This document shows, in pieces, positions 34,750 to 50,830 of a DNA stretch of 64,000 nt. This stretch comes from Adiantum capillus-veneris (Eukaryota; Streptophyta; Polypodiopsida; Polypodiales; Pteridaceae). Below the pieces are notes generated by a model. It saw only the letters and a program-made list of their open reading frames with translations, was not told the DNA's origin and made no database searches. The position numbers and the translations under genes are program-made. The stretch's first letter is position 1, and each line of letters starts with the position of its first letter. The stretch spans positions 93,501,342 through 93,565,341 of the forward strand of contig CM043953.1 of assembly GCA_014529385.2 (NCBI GenBank). Reading direction: 5' to 3'.

Positions 34750-36069
34750 CCTTTATCTCTGTGCACAATGTCTTCTTCTCTTCTCTTTTCTCTGAGGCAC
34801 CTGTATGATAGCTAATCAAACAGTTAGATTAGACCAATATTTTGTGATGATAACCAGTAGGGAAATAACTAACACAACATTAATGTTTACATATAAAACA
34901 TACTACCTTTTGCATGTTGCACCGGAAAAGAAATTTAAGAGGCAGGCTGAGGTCAACCTCGTTCTCCAAATCCTTGCGCACTTGTCGTAGTGTCACATTG
35001 TCTCGAATGCTAAGAACAGTAAGCAGATCAGGTCCCCACACCAAACCTCAAGCATTCTCAAAGGATTTTTCAGGTCATCAATTAAATCTTGGTCCAAATA
35101 TACCAAATGACCATTCACTTGATGCCACCTTATGTAGTGGAAGGAAGCTAAGAAATTTTGAGAAGCTATCATGCACTTACACACAATAGACTTCTCATTT
35201 ACCTTGCATAAGATTCCATCATAATCATGCACATCCCAAGATTCATCCAAAAAATCAAGACATTTATCTATCTTGCAGAGTAGCATAGTTCCCGTCTTCC
35301 TAATCTCTTCACCATGGAAAAAGTCGATGAACACATGCTTGGGCATAAAGTTTGAAACACAAACCAGTTGACTAGCAATATTTGGTCTTAAACACTTCTA
35401 TATTTCTTGATGAATCTTTAGTCTTAAACACTCAGAGGTTTCAAATGAAGGGACTGGTCACTCTGGACTGTCCTTCGAGGGAACCGAGAGATATTCTAGA
35501 GTGTCAAAGCCAAGCGCAGAACGCGGAGCATTATAAACGTGGTCAAAGAAGAAAACCCCCCTTTCAGTCAACACTCTTTTTGCGCTAGTGTTATAGAGTA
35601 GCTCTCCCACAGTTGCATGGAATGCATAAAAATTTCCAATAATGCAATCCACCTATTGCCAGTCTTCTTTGTTGGAAGGATAAATATTTGCAACTGGCAG
35701 GCTAAACACACAATACACGAGTGAAGAGTAAAATCTATTGTGGATGTAAGAAAACTTACCATTTGGACGGTTTGTTGGAAATCCTATCGGCGTTGTTCGT
35801 AGACGCAACTCTGAGTGCATATATGCGTGTTCAATGAGAACCTCTTTGATTGTTTTGTCCGTTTGTGACAAGCGAAAGTTTTTCACCCTACCTTTATAGT
35901 TGTTCACAAAATCATTGCCCATGCGCTTTCTCTTCCTGGTCTGCAGGAGAACCTAGCTTCCAACTGTAGTGGTGGCGGAAAGCCATTGACCGTAGTCCAA
36001 ATCAAAGCTATTGAAAATTTTGACAGACTTAATACTTGCGGATGGTCGTCGAGATCATCTGTTCTCCAT
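34750..36069 (-). pseudogene. Gene B' of outer transposon, unknown function
   Basis: Collinear with gene B. The start MENR at 36069 lies about 390 bp inside the right outer terminal repeat. Shared parts: SRRPSASIKSVKIFNS, LLQTRKRKRMGNDF, an intron with a GTAAGT donor right after NRPN, NIYPSNKEDWQ, GVFFFDHVYN, CLDFLDESWD, SIVCKCMIASQNFLASF, LTVLSIRDNVTLRQV, and a last small exon VPQRKEKRRR. Internal stops: TGA at codon 5, TAG for Trp near 35952, TAG after DWQ near 35654, TGA near 35470, and TAG for Gln near 35398. The two copies keep exon borders, so this was a real spliced gene. Confidence 0.6.
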
Positions 36070-36460
36070 TAGTGATTCTTATATGGCAAGGTGCACAACA
36101 CAGAATGGAGAGGGGGAGTGTTTTTGAGCGCAAACACAATACAATCATAGCGATCAAAATAGTTAGTTGAACGCAAATGAATGAGAATGAGAATGAGCGG
36201 GAATACTATAAAGTCTCTCCTATCAAAAAAGTGCGCACAACTGCATTGAGTGTGAATTATGGTACATTTGTCTTATATTCAGTCCTGACAAGAAAGATTC
36301 GAGCAAATCAAAAAGTTTATAAGTGTTGAGGTTTTTTATGCAACTAAAATTTGTTCTTAGAAAATGTTGCAATTTGAGATAAAAACAAGGAAAATCCGAG
36401 CTATCGTTACGATAGTCCGCCATACATTGGTCGCATTGCATTCTCTCTCTATCACTAAAA

Positions 36461-36492
36461 GGACTAAATTTGAGTCCAAAATTTCTCTAATG
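36461..36492 (-). repeat. Outer transposon terminal inverted repeat, right
   Basis: On the minus strand it begins CATTAGAG and contains the same 19-mer AAATTTTGGACTCAAATTT as the left repeat. Confidence 0.65.
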
Positions 36493-39054
<2,562 letters not shown>

Positions 39055-41260
39055 CCCCCTCTCAGCACCTGATGTTGAACAAACCACATGAAGATGTGGA
39101 TGTGAGGAAAATGATGAAGATGTCTGTTGTGATATCCATTAAAGGACAATAGTCCGAGAAACTCCGCGAGTGTAGAAGCAGTCTGGGGTGTCACGAACAT
39201 CAAGAAATCTCCATGAAAAGATGTCATCATGAGCTCTGTAGCAAACTGATGTACTCCATGGATACAGGGTTAAGATAATATGTGAAGGTCCTGAACTGAG
39301 TGTGAAAACAACTCGTTGTTATAAAAGAAGTGCCAATAGATGTGCAAGTGTCCTGCCCAATAGGATCTCTGGTGTCTGTAGTCAAATCATCTCGAGAAAA
39401 TGGGGAAGCCCAGGAACCGTCATGAGAATGATCGGAAGCCTGTCAATGCATGAACTTGCAACCTAGTGTCGCCAGGTGGCTAAGCTGCATAAAACTCCAA
39501 GAAGGCCATATGTAGCAATCTGTGTCGTATCGTCCTCCGAATCAAGGAAAGCCAGACTAATCAGTCTGCACTATAGAAGCTACCGTAAGCTGCAGCAATC
39601 TGAGAGACCGCATGGACCATCATCGGATGGTGTCATGTCAGTAGGTAGGGTAATCCAAGATGAGGGGAAAGCCAAACTCAATAGTCTGTGTTGTGAAGGG
39701 CCTTTGAGAAGAGGAAAGGCCAGACCAATCTATCTGTGCCATCTTGCATGTATCTCCTGCCTCCAATCCTTTCGTGTCAACCTAAACATAATCCACGCCA
39801 ACAACTCCACCAAACCCCAACTCGGTGTGGCTCTCAATGTGAATGAGCTTGGAGTGGCCTACTACACAGGTCGGGGGATTAGTCTATTGTAAGGTTACTA
39901 AGGGTGAGTGTAAGAAACTCTGAAAGTAGCAATCCAAATGATCAGGAGTCTAGAAGAGCAACTGCACTACCATCCAAGCCAAGCTTTGGGTGACTCCGGA
40001 TGTAGTTTCATAATGATGCTTCATCTCTCACATCTTGCGGATAAACTCTCCACGACAGTCCAAAGCACTGAATTCCCGCTCTAGTCTAAAGATCCAAGCA
40101 ATGAACCTATCCAAAAAGAGATCCAAGATCCTCTCCCTAAGTCCATGTAGATGCTCCTGTGTAAGCAAGTGATCTAACGTGTCGAGGTCATGGTAAGTGT
40201 CTGTCCACACAAGATGGTGGTGTCTTCTTTGGGAATGTTGAAATCCCATATGCCATGAGCATGGACATATCTCGTGTGAACTCCTCTGATGAGTGCATAG
40301 GTGTGTCCAAAGCAAACCACAAGTCACCACCCTCTCTGGAGTGTGCAACCACCAAATGATGGATGGAATGAATGGATCTCCCAAGGATCATACACCCGTA
40401 GATGATCAAGCCGATGTCGAAGATACCGTGTACTACAGCAATCACTGAGAGACTGCATGGACCAGCTGATGGTGCCCTGGCAAAGTGTAACTTCATCCTC
40501 TGTGAAAAACACAAACCAAGTGTCTGCTATCCACCAAAAAACACAACTGCGAGGTGATGAAAACATTGTTATCCGGTGATTTTCAGTGTCCTCGTACGCT
40601 CCTGGCAGGGTTCGGAGCAGTGCAAAGGATGTAGGGAGGGTTTATCTCTATGTGCACAGTCGTTGCAGGGCTGAAAATAGAGAAAAATTAACAGCAAAGG
40701 GTAATGGTTGAAATCTGATGTAGATAGAGACGATACTCGTCGACAATGCACCAGATGCAAAGCTGGGTAGGTTGTGGCGAGATCCGGGGTTTAGAAGCTG
40801 AGCGCTGCCCTCCTACTACAAAAACGCAGGTCAATTTGCAGTCCACTTTTTTCGCAGTTGTTGGCACCAAAAACCTTCTATTTGTTGCTGAAAAAAACAA
40901 AGGATTGATGGGTACCTTAGGTGCCCAGCAACTTGTGGAAGGTGTCAACGACACAAAATGACCAATAAAACCGTCCAAAATGGGTTGAAAACCCAAAAAC
41001 GCAGATGAAGGTAAAAAACGCAAATGGATAAGGAGGGGGTTTTGCTAGCAGGAAAATCAGCAGATTTGATGTTTCTTGCATAAAATGCAGGTTGAAGGTG
41101 AGGTCCTCCGCGATAGAAATGGCTCCCATTTTTGCGCTTGCCTGGCTAACGTAAAAACACTAGTACATCTGGCTCTAGTTGCAAAAATGATGGCTGATCC
41201 AGCCCTTGGGAGAAGAACCTAATGCAATGTAGCACCTCCTCAGAATAGGTAGAGCATGAA
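39055..41260 (-). other. Internal region of LARD-like element
   Basis: 2.2 kb with only short unrelated frames; no protein similarity recognised on either strand. Confidence 0.7.
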
Positions 41261-41273
41261 GCCTCGGATACCA

Positions 41274-41318
41274 TGTGAGAGTGCACGTGTGCGGAAGCGT
41301 GAGAGAGGAGAGGAGATG

Positions 41319-41407
<89 letters not shown>

Positions 41408-41752
41408 CACAAATGAAAGATATGGTGAAGAGGGGGCGATCAACCCCCCATGACTACCATGAGCAGAAGACCTGTACAATGATCAGATGTGTGTGGAAGT
41501 AGGTACCCCCTTGGCACCCATAAATAGGTGCCCAAGGGGAGGTAGGGGAAGGCCTAATGAAAATCCTCACGACCCAACAGAAAAATGTTATATGGAAATA
41601 TATGTGGGTGCCCGGAAAAATTGGGTGGCCGGCCCCAAACTCAAGCGGCCGGACCAGGAGAAACCTAGGCTATGGGTGGCTTGCCCATAGACATACTAAC
41701 CGTATAATTATGCCCTAGACCTGTGAAAGTGCAGAGTGGTGTAAATCTAACA
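41274..41752 (-). repeat. 5' LTR of LARD-like element with internal (GA)n
   Basis: Starts TGTGAGAGTGCACG and ends AAATCTAACA on the plus strand. The GA run at about 41323-41403 is shorter than in the other LTR, and its border is AGGAG-rich. Confidence 0.88.
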
Positions 41753-42287
41753 GCATCTAGCCCAAAGTCCTATAAAAAAGACAAAGCTAAGGAAGGACCT
41801 CAATATACAGGCAAAAGCAAGAGAATCTTCAATGGCGATTAAAAAAAAGCATCCTTTCGTCATTGGAAATCTAGATAATGATATTTTGTGATCACTCTTC
41901 TTTTGGAGTATTAAATCATACCTTCACTCGGGTATTGAAGATCATTCCCTAAGTTTGTCTATTGGGGATATGGGTTAGAGAGAAAGACCCTATTGTTGGA
42001 AGGTGCTACCAATGTAGGTGTTGTTAATCAATGGTGGTCCAATTAATGCAGCATTCATAGTTAATAGTTTCATACTTAATGAATCAATACACAAGAGATG
42101 ACCAAAGAGAAACAATTTATTTATTTTTTGCAAAACTCACAATTGTGAGTGGTTGTTGTATTAAAAAGCCAAAAAGAATAAATTACAAGCAGCGTCATGC
42201 CGAGCCTTGAGGGATAGAAGGTTACATATCAAGCCCTTACACTACTCGGCTCAATCAAATGGTGAGAGTCTCCCTAATCCAATCCTC
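41753..42287. other. Intergenic, nothing recognised
   Basis: About 530 bp of AT-rich sequence between the LARD-like element and a LINE fragment. Confidence 0.5.
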
Positions 42288-43310
42288 TTAGTTATACATT
42301 TTGCTTATTACACACTGTAAACTCCTTACTTTCTTGTACAATCTTGAAAAAGCTAGCCGCAAAGAGGTCGCTATGGAATATGTGAAAATTCTTGGCCTTC
42401 CAAATATTGTTGAAGAAATAGTATCTGACAACTTGAGTACAGCCATGCAGTGCAGAGCTTCAAAATTGTTTCCCACTAAGGCACAAACCCTTCTTGAGAA
42501 TCCTATCTTCCACATTCTTTGTATCCATTTGCACACTTTTCCTGGTAGGCCTTTATTGGTCGGGCATTCTATGAACATGTGGGTGAGGTCTTCACTAGCC
42601 AGTCTACACCTTGAGCATCTTTTGTATGAGGTTTAAAGAAATGTCCACTGAAAGGCCATTTCCAAGCTTTCCACTCCAAAGTAGATTCACATATCGGAAT
42701 CACAACACTGGCTATGCCTTCTTCTACTCTGCTAACAATCAACTTCTCAATGTCGTTGAGTTGAAATTGGGTTGCCACCTAGTCAACGGATTTCTAGCAC
42801 TTGCTATTCCTATCCCAAAAGTGGCCCAACCACTGGAGTCTTTTATTGTTGTTCCTTCTTGCAGTTTCTCTCCAATAAGGGTTCAGGATTACACCAGCAG
42901 CTTTAGACAGCCAAGGGGACCAGTGGTAGATGGAGTTCTGCAAGTATCTCATTAGTTCTCCACATTCCAGTACCCCTAATGCTCTATTGCACTTTTGCAC
43001 CAGCTCTCCTGTGATGCCACCCAAACTAAGAGTAGACCACGTTGGGGCTCATAGTTTGTCCTATACCTTGAGCCCTTTCCACTGACCACCTTCACAGCAA
43101 AGCCTTGCCTTCTCTACCATATTATCCTTGATCATGACAGTCCAGGATTGGTCTTGTTTTGCAATTGAGACCACAAACTTGGTGTAGAGGGCCTCAACAT
43201 GCACTGTAGGGTTGAGAAATCCAAGGTCACCTTGGACCACCAACGAGCGTTACCTTCCCGTTTTGGCCACTTCCATGGCATTGAGGCTTTCGTGTTGCTC
43301 CTCCATCAGA
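42288..43310 (-). pseudogene. LINE 3' fragment with RT-type zinc-binding domain
   Basis: Minus-strand frames in succession read WSKVTLDFLNPT, the block CNRALGVLECGELMRYLQNS followed by HWSPWLSK, LEWKAWKWPFSG, and a zinc motif RCSRCRLASEDLTHMFIECP (C-x2-C-x8-H-x4-C). This matches the C-terminal zinc-binding part (zf-RVT type) of plant LINE reverse transcriptases. The reading frame shifts several times and the reverse transcriptase itself is absent, as in 5'-truncated LINEs. Confidence 0.65.
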
Positions 43311-43967
43311 ATCTTTTAATAGGTTTCAAGAACTCCTTCCAGTAAAAAGGAACAAATCTTAATTATTGAAATGAACACACAAGAAATATGTACAAGAGTA
43401 GGCCACTTAGGTAAAGATAGAAGAGAGTATGCACACCATGTGTTGGTACATAGGACGAAGACCACATGCCCAATAATTGTGGTATCCTACTCATTGTAAT
43501 TCATGAGGGATCTTTTCTTGTTCTACCCTTTGTTGAAGAAGAGGAATTCCATGAAGCCATCTTGCCTAGAGTCTCTTTGCCGTAGTCATTGTTAATATCA
43601 TTTACCATGCCCTACCCCTAGGCTTAGAGGAGGATAATTGACATAGAAGCTTGAGTTGTACGGTCCAACCTCAATTCCTAAATATGGGAATTGACCCCAA
43701 AATAATCTCCAAAGTTGTAGTACATGCCTTAAACTAGGGGTAGATCCCCCACTCCTCATGTCAATCCATCCATCAAGGCCAAGCACCAAAGCAAGGATGT
43801 GATAACTAACGTAGTAAAACACAAGATTTCTTTTTATAAGCATATAAAATATCATTCAATTGCAATTTTGGATTGCAACGATTCATTGCCTATGATGTAT
43901 CTTTACATTGCCTTTTTCCCATGCTCCTCCAAGTTGTGATTTGCATTCTACCTCCATGCTTTACATA

Positions 43968-44037
<70 letters not shown>

Positions 44038-44221
44038 TGTGCGTGTGTGTGTCTTCTCAAGTTTTAAACGCTCTCATAAAATTCCACCTCATAAGGGATC
44101 AAGAGATCATAGGTGGACGTCTTTTCAAAACACAAAGGCATTATTGTTGTATATGAATGTACTAATGTATTGTTACTTCCCCTTATTGCCTTGTGTCAAT
44201 AAAAGCTTTTATTTTTGAGAC
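43311..44221. other. Intergenic with (CT)n tract
   Basis: No gene seen. A CT microsatellite lies at 43971-44034, followed by a short GT-rich run. Confidence 0.55.
43971..44034. repeat. (CT)n microsatellite
   Basis: CT run of about 64 bp. Confidence 0.96.
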
Positions 44222-46389
44222 TAACAATATCCAACCATTCAGGTAACCTGAGATTTCCAGAGGACTGCCTTGGTCTGGATTCACCGCCCAACCCCCTTTA
44301 TATAGCCCTTGGCCCTCCAATCCCCTGTTCCACACTGGTAGCCAGCCACCTGGCCTAAGTCAGTGACCCCCCTGGGTATGCCCTTGGCATGAAATTACTC
44401 CCCCCCCTAGGAGAAACTTCTTTTTAAGAACACTAATGTTTTCCCAAGTGGAACCTTCTTCAGGTTGATCTTTCCACCTGACTAAAGCTTCACGACGCAC
44501 ATGCTGATGCATACGTAAATCATGATAGTCGAGGATTTTCTCAGGTTCATGCTGTGGGGTAGGAGATTAACAAAATCAACCAAAATGTTTTGGTCAATGA
44601 TGTTGTTGTCCTTATGTAAGCCTTTATGTAAATGGCTTACATGAAACACCTGATGGACACGAGAGAGTACTGGTAACGAAAGTTTGAAAGCATGATCACC
44701 AACTCGCTTGAGTATCTTGAAAGGCCCACAATATCTCGGAGATAATTTAGGTGTTGGCCGAGTCTTTGGACTTTTTGAATGCTCTTGCACACACAAAAAT
44801 ACCTCTTCCCATTTCTTGAAGGTAACTTGCCGACGTTTCGCGTCAGCATACTTCTTATACCGATCGTGCACTTGGCGGACATTCTGACGAGCAAGTTTTA
44901 GCATATCCATATGGTCTTGGATAAAATCCTTAAACTGCTGAAGTTTTTCAGTTGCCAACCCCACCGTAACTAGTGACCTAGGTTGAAAACTGTACATTAT
45001 CATGAAAGGACTAAATCCAGTCGTGTGACATGCTTAGCACTGTTGTAAGTAGACTCATAAAGAGGTAGATACTCTTCCCACTTTGTTTGTTTCTTGCTAA
45101 AGTATGCTCGTAGCATATCCTCTAGCACTTGGTTAACTCATTCAGTTTGATCGTCCGTTTTTGGATGATATGTTGTACTGAGGTTGAGTTGGGTACCCAA
45201 TCGTTTAAACACAGCCCTCCAAAAATGACTGTTAAACTTGGGATCAAGATCACTCATAATGTTACTTGGAAATCCATACAACTTGTACAGATTGTCCACA
45301 ATTAACTTAGCTAATTCAAGAGTCTTTATTGTCGACTTGGTTGGAATAAACTTGCATAGTTTAGTCAACCGGTCTATGACCACCCGTACCAAGTCATGAC
45401 CTCGTACAGTGGTTGGTAAACCCACGATGAAATCCATAGAGATACTTTCCCATTTACCATTGGGAATCTCCAAAGGATGTAAGAGTCCTCCTAACTTCAC
45501 GCGCTCGACTTTGTTAACTTGACATTTCTAGCAATGCAAGACACGGTCTTGAACAAAGCCATGTAATCCTCGCCAATAAAACTGTCGTCTTACAAGAGCA
45601 TAAGTCTTTTTAATGCATGGGTGCCCTACACTTGGATTGTCATGACATTCATAAATAATTTGGCACCAAATGTCCACATCTGTCGGTACACAAACTCTCC
45701 CCTTGTGGAGTAGGTACCCATCATCAATGGAAAAATTATTCCATCATTGTAGCTCATCACTCGACGGAGGAGAACTGTGTGTGGAGGTTAACAAAGCACT
45801 ACCATCATTGGAGTGAGAAGGATCCCTCATTTTCACATGGCTCCACACTTTGGAGTATGCATCATCATGCTCATATTTTCCCTTCAAAGAATCCAAAAAC
45901 TCACTTTGAAGTTCCATGAACAAAAGAGAGTTGATTTGAGGCATATGACTAAGAGCATCAACCACCACATTGTATCGTCCTTTATGATGCCAGAGCTTTG
46001 CGTCATACTCCTGAAGAATCTCAGCCCACCTCGTCTTTTGACCCTTCAAGTCAATTTTTTGTGTAAACCATTTTATGCTTTCATGGTCAAACACAATCTC
46101 AAACTGAGCTCCATAAAAATAATTCCACCATGTCTTTAAGGCAGACACTATTGCGTAGAGTTCGCATTCCGAAGCATAATAATTCTCTTGCATTGAATCA
46201 AGATTCTTGCTTTCAAATACAATTGGCATCCCTTCTTGTAGAAGGACTACTCCAATAGCATGGCTACTCGCATCCATTTCCAAAACAAATGGCTTCAAAG
46301 GATCCACAATAGCTAGAATAGGATCTTTAGCTAATGCGTCCTTGTGTGTATCAAAACTCTAATTGTAAGAAGTCTTTCTATCTTGCTTA
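44222..46389 (-). mobile_element. Ty3/gypsy chromovirus 3' half, truncated
   Basis: Minus-strand pol remnant starting at RNase H and running through integrase to a chromodomain, followed by LTR-like sequence with a CTATATAAAGG promoter-like box (about 44300). Reverse transcriptase and everything upstream are missing; a LINE fragment abuts at 46390. The sequence differs from the chromovirus at 6.2-14.6 kb, so this is another family. Confidence 0.85.
44400..46371 (-). pseudogene. Gypsy pol: RNase H, integrase, chromodomain
   Basis: RNase H at 46310-45900 (FVLEMDASSHAIGVVLLQEG, ending VVDALSHMP), integrase zinc finger at about 45600-45520, integrase core at 45480-45140 (WESISMDFIVGLP, MSDLDPKFNSHFW, YHPKTDDQTE; all three acidic residues present), C-terminal integrase region 45003-44600 (RVHQVFHVSHL), and after a frameshift a chromodomain at about 44560-44400 (LVRWKDQPEEGSTWE). 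TAG stops lie near 46360 (Trp expected), 45528 and 45137. The core is better kept than in the other chromovirus, but the gene is dead. Confidence 0.88.
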
Positions 46390-46750
46390 GATTGAACTAA
46401 GAATCCAATTGATCAATATCTTTCCAACTCTTGCTAATGTTGTCCCATAAATGGGTCAGATGCCTTAGACCTTTATTGGTCATCTTTCTAGTTGTGTCCC
46501 TCCAAAGAGGGTTCAATTGTATGTTTCCGACTTTAGAGAGCCAAGGGGACCAGTGCAAGATAGAGTTATGGAAGTACCTAGTTAGCTCTCCCCACTCCAA
46601 TGCATCCACCACTGCTCTATTGCACTTCCGTACAAGTTTTCTTGATGTTCCTCCCAGTTTAAGGCTAGTCCACCTATGGGCGATCAACATTCTAATGGCT
46701 CCTAAGATGAAGAAAAATGCATAGCTCTTCAATGAGGACCTATTCATCAA
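46390..46750 (-). pseudogene. LINE fragment, second copy
   Basis: The frame MMNRSSLKSYAFFFILG and onward holds the same block as the 42.3-43.3 kb LINE remnant (CNRAVVDALEWGELTRYFHN followed by HWSPWLSK, then LNPLWRDTTRK). It is similar but not identical, so it is a separate insertion of a related LINE. The 3' zinc motif is missing. Confidence 0.6.
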
Positions 46751-47985
<1,235 letters not shown>

Positions 47986-47989
47986 GCAA

Positions 47990-48140
47990 GGGACCAAGTG
48001 GAGAGATGGTTACATCTCAATAGGGGTCCAAAAGGAGGTAGTATATCAAAGAGCAACGTGCATCTAATGGAGCTTAAAAGACCTTAGGGTTAGCTTCATT
48101 AAAGACCTCCAAAAGTTAGTGTTAAAAGGTCCTTTGACCT
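47990..48140 (+). repeat. Diverged LTR-like fragment
   Basis: Phrases such as GGGGTCCAAAAGGAGG and GACCTTAGGGTT, each near GCAACGTGCA-like or ATTAAAGAC-like text, follow the same order as the start of the 3' LTR at 13208-13380. Probably an old relative of that LTR family. Confidence 0.4.
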
Positions 48141-48485
48141 TTGTACATTATGTACATATTGCCTCTCACATCTCTTCAAATCTTCAAGTTTTACAAAACA
48201 TACTAATCCATTCCTTGTTACCAAGGAGCCCGTTGAGAAAGTTTCACTTATTTTTGGATGAGGCGAGACCCTTTTTCTTTCTGTACCACTCCAATCCCGC
48301 TTTACAATGGTACTTGGCCAAAATCCATCATTTCCCTATGGTCATGAAACACTTTCTCACCTTTGGTAGTGGATGATATCTGAGGTTGTCATGATTTTTG
48401 TCATGGTCTACACAAACTGTGAGAAATTGAACAGCACGTTTACCATCTTGGCTTTGTATCCTGGCATAAGCTGAACCATCATCCA

Positions 48486-50801
48486 TTACCTTTGTTTCCA
48501 TTCAAACTCCCACAATGTAGGATTGTCCAAGGATAATATGATATGATATAAAGATGTGTCCTGTATAAAGAAGTTTTGCTCCACCTTTACTTCACCTATT
48601 GTCACCTTTACACTTAGACAAGGTGCATCCAATTCACCTGATGCATTGTTTGCCACTTTGACCATCCAACCATGTTCTATGTCCATTGGCCATTTGCATT
48701 TGTTGTAAAGATTTTTTGACATTATACTTATGTCAAAATTATGGTTAATTAAGGCAAAAAATGGTTCTTCATTATCACCTACCTTGATTAATGTCTCTGT
48801 AGTAGCCCGTGCCCAATGGCTTCTAGAATAGCGGCTCCTAGGAATACTTTGAGATTCTTCCCCATCATCAGCAAATTTCACTTGCCTTAAATTCCAAGAA
48901 GACTGGTAGCATCCCACCATAGCTCCATCACCTCTTTAGCATGCACCTGCACTCCTTGTGTCTTCAAAGTATCGCCTTCAGCTTGTGGGCGAATATGCTC
49001 TCCAAGTGTTTCCTTCTTTCTCTTGATGATGTCGTTAACTTCTTCATGGAATTCACACTTGGCTATGCCAAGCACCTCTCCCAAATTAAATCCAACTTTG
49101 CTATTCAAAATCCTCTCCTCTATAAATTTCTTCAAGTCTTTAGCAAGCTCAATGTCAGATTGTAGTTTGTAAGCTTGTCCTTTTGGCTTACCTTTTGTTG
49201 GCTCCTTTTTCTTCCCTGTTGTAGATTCCTCCATGGTCACTTTTGGTGAAGGTGCCTTCTGTGTTGATGGTGCTTGCAACGGTGCTAAATCATTCCTTCC
49301 TCCACTTCTTGTAGCTCTTTTTGAAGGCTCTTCATCAACATTTTCACGCCTACGCTTTTCTTCTACACTAGATTCATGGATTTGGCAGTTTGTAATGTAG
49401 ACATGGACAGACATTGAATCCATTGGATCAATCCACCCTATTTCTAGACGTATGCAATCACCTACTTCATGTAGAATCAATTTTGTAAGCTTTCCCTTTT
49501 TAGCTAATTGCATGACATTTGGCCAAAGTCGACCACGATGGTCACTCACCTCTTCATCACTAAGATGCTCAATTTTTACTCCATAAGTAGGTGCCTCAAC
49601 TAAAGAGGTGGCATGATTAGTTGCCATATCTTCAACTACGGTTTGCATTCCTCCCTTCCCAAAGTTAGTTCTCAAGGGTAGACCTATCTCTCTTAAGTGG
49701 ATACCATCCTTAAAAAATACAACATCTTTTGTCAAAGAATCACTAAAACTATCACAATCCGTTCTTACATGGTCTATACTATCACACCAAATACATCTAT
49801 TAACAAAACCTTCTTCGGGCTATTGTCTTTGCCTAGGAAGTGGTCCTGATGATTAGACTTTTTCTTCAAACTTTGCAAGCTTCACCTTCAAGTCACGCGT
49901 TCCCTTCGCAAGCTCATCTAGCATGGACTCATCAAACTTAGGAGCTATACAAGTAGGCTTTACCATTTTTTCAGAACTTGAGGTTAAAGGACTTGTAGTG
50001 TTTACTACCATCTTGTCCCTTCTTCTTTGTTGTTTGGCAAGCAGTGAGACAACACCTTCTACCTCATTCCATTTGTTCTTTGGTCCTTGTGCTCAACATC
50101 TTTATCTTCAAGAAGAAGTTCCAAATTTTCTTGAAACTCTTTACCTGCAGCTTGTAAGAAAAGATATGTCTTCTCTGCATCTAGTGTGGCCTTTTTTGTC
50201 CTGGTGAGTTGTGCATAGTGCTGCTCAAACTCCCTAAGTAGCTCTATTATTGATAGTCCTTGCTTTGGCTTGACTACCCATTCTAGGCATATCCTTTGGT
50301 CACTCTCTCAAAGTCCTCCATGAAATATTCCTCCTTTAAAGCTACTTTGAGTTCTTCCCAGTTTCTCCCATGCCAATCTTTAATTGCCCTAACATGTTCC
50401 CTAGTTTCTGGAGCAACAACTATCCCAAAGCTTTGAATCATCTCACTTTCTGACACGTGATGCAACTCCATCTCCTTCACATATTTGCACAAGTATTTGG
50501 TTACATCTTTGCCATTGAGCTGATCCATTCTGCTGATGACTGCTTGTATGGCTTTGGTTGCTGAAACTTCCTTTCTTTCAGTGGCATTTTGTTGTTGCAT
50601 GAACATTGCAAATGCTTCAAATATTTGCATTGTTGCTGGGTCAAAATGCATACCATGTTGCTCCACATGATCACCCATGATTACCCACAAACTCTCACCC
50701 GGGAAGTTTTGCATTGGGTTCACCAGAAATATGTTGAGAAGTTTGCGGTCTTGCCAGGAAAGCACCGGACTTTTGGCTGTGAGAGTTTTGAGAGAACTCA
50801 A
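48486..50801 (-). pseudogene. Retrotransposon gag-protease polyprotein, degraded
   Basis: Minus strand in order: a gag-like domain (50801-50283; VTKYLCKYVKEMELHHVSES, WEELKVALKEEYF), a CCHC zinc knuckle near 49790 (CIWCDSIDHVRTDC), a long Lys/Glu-rich linker (49735-48887), and a retropepsin-like domain (48790-48486; ISIMSKNLYNKCKWPMDIEH, VKVEQNFFIQDTSLYHIILS). The protease active-site region reads INHNFD where DHGSE is expected, so the catalytic Asp is Asn. Frame breaks occur near 50280-49740 and 48887. No reverse transcriptase follows to the left, so only the front half of an element remains. Confidence 0.7.
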
Positions 50802-50830
50802 AAAATAGTATATGAAGGAGTTATACCATA

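Larger units (their letters stand above)
15079..36492. mobile_element. Outer multi-gene DNA transposon (interrupted)
   Basis: Bounded by imperfect inverted repeats at 15079-15111 and 36461-36492 that share AAATTTTGGACTCAAATTT. Without the inserted inner element (18251-30908) it is about 8.8 kb. Read from its right end it carries gene B' (forward), F (antisense), E' (forward), C' (forward) and A (antisense): the same plan as the inner element. All genes have stops or frameshifts. I do not recognise the superfamily; gene A suggests a DDE-type DNA transposon. The alternative, that the repeats are shared promoter elements of A and B, fits less well because the sequences pair best as outer-outer and inner-inner. 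Confidence 0.65.

Noticed and set aside
15318-36069. Endogenised circular DNA virus, suggested by apparently circularly permuted gene orders and hr-like palindromes
   Set aside because: The permutation disappears when the two nested inverted-repeat pairs are taken as element ends, and the genes have spliceosomal introns. I found no capsid, polymerase or packaging motif.
39476-39892. 138-residue open frame inside the LARD-like element
   Set aside because: No recognisable domain, no similarity to retroelement proteins, and the element otherwise looks non-coding.
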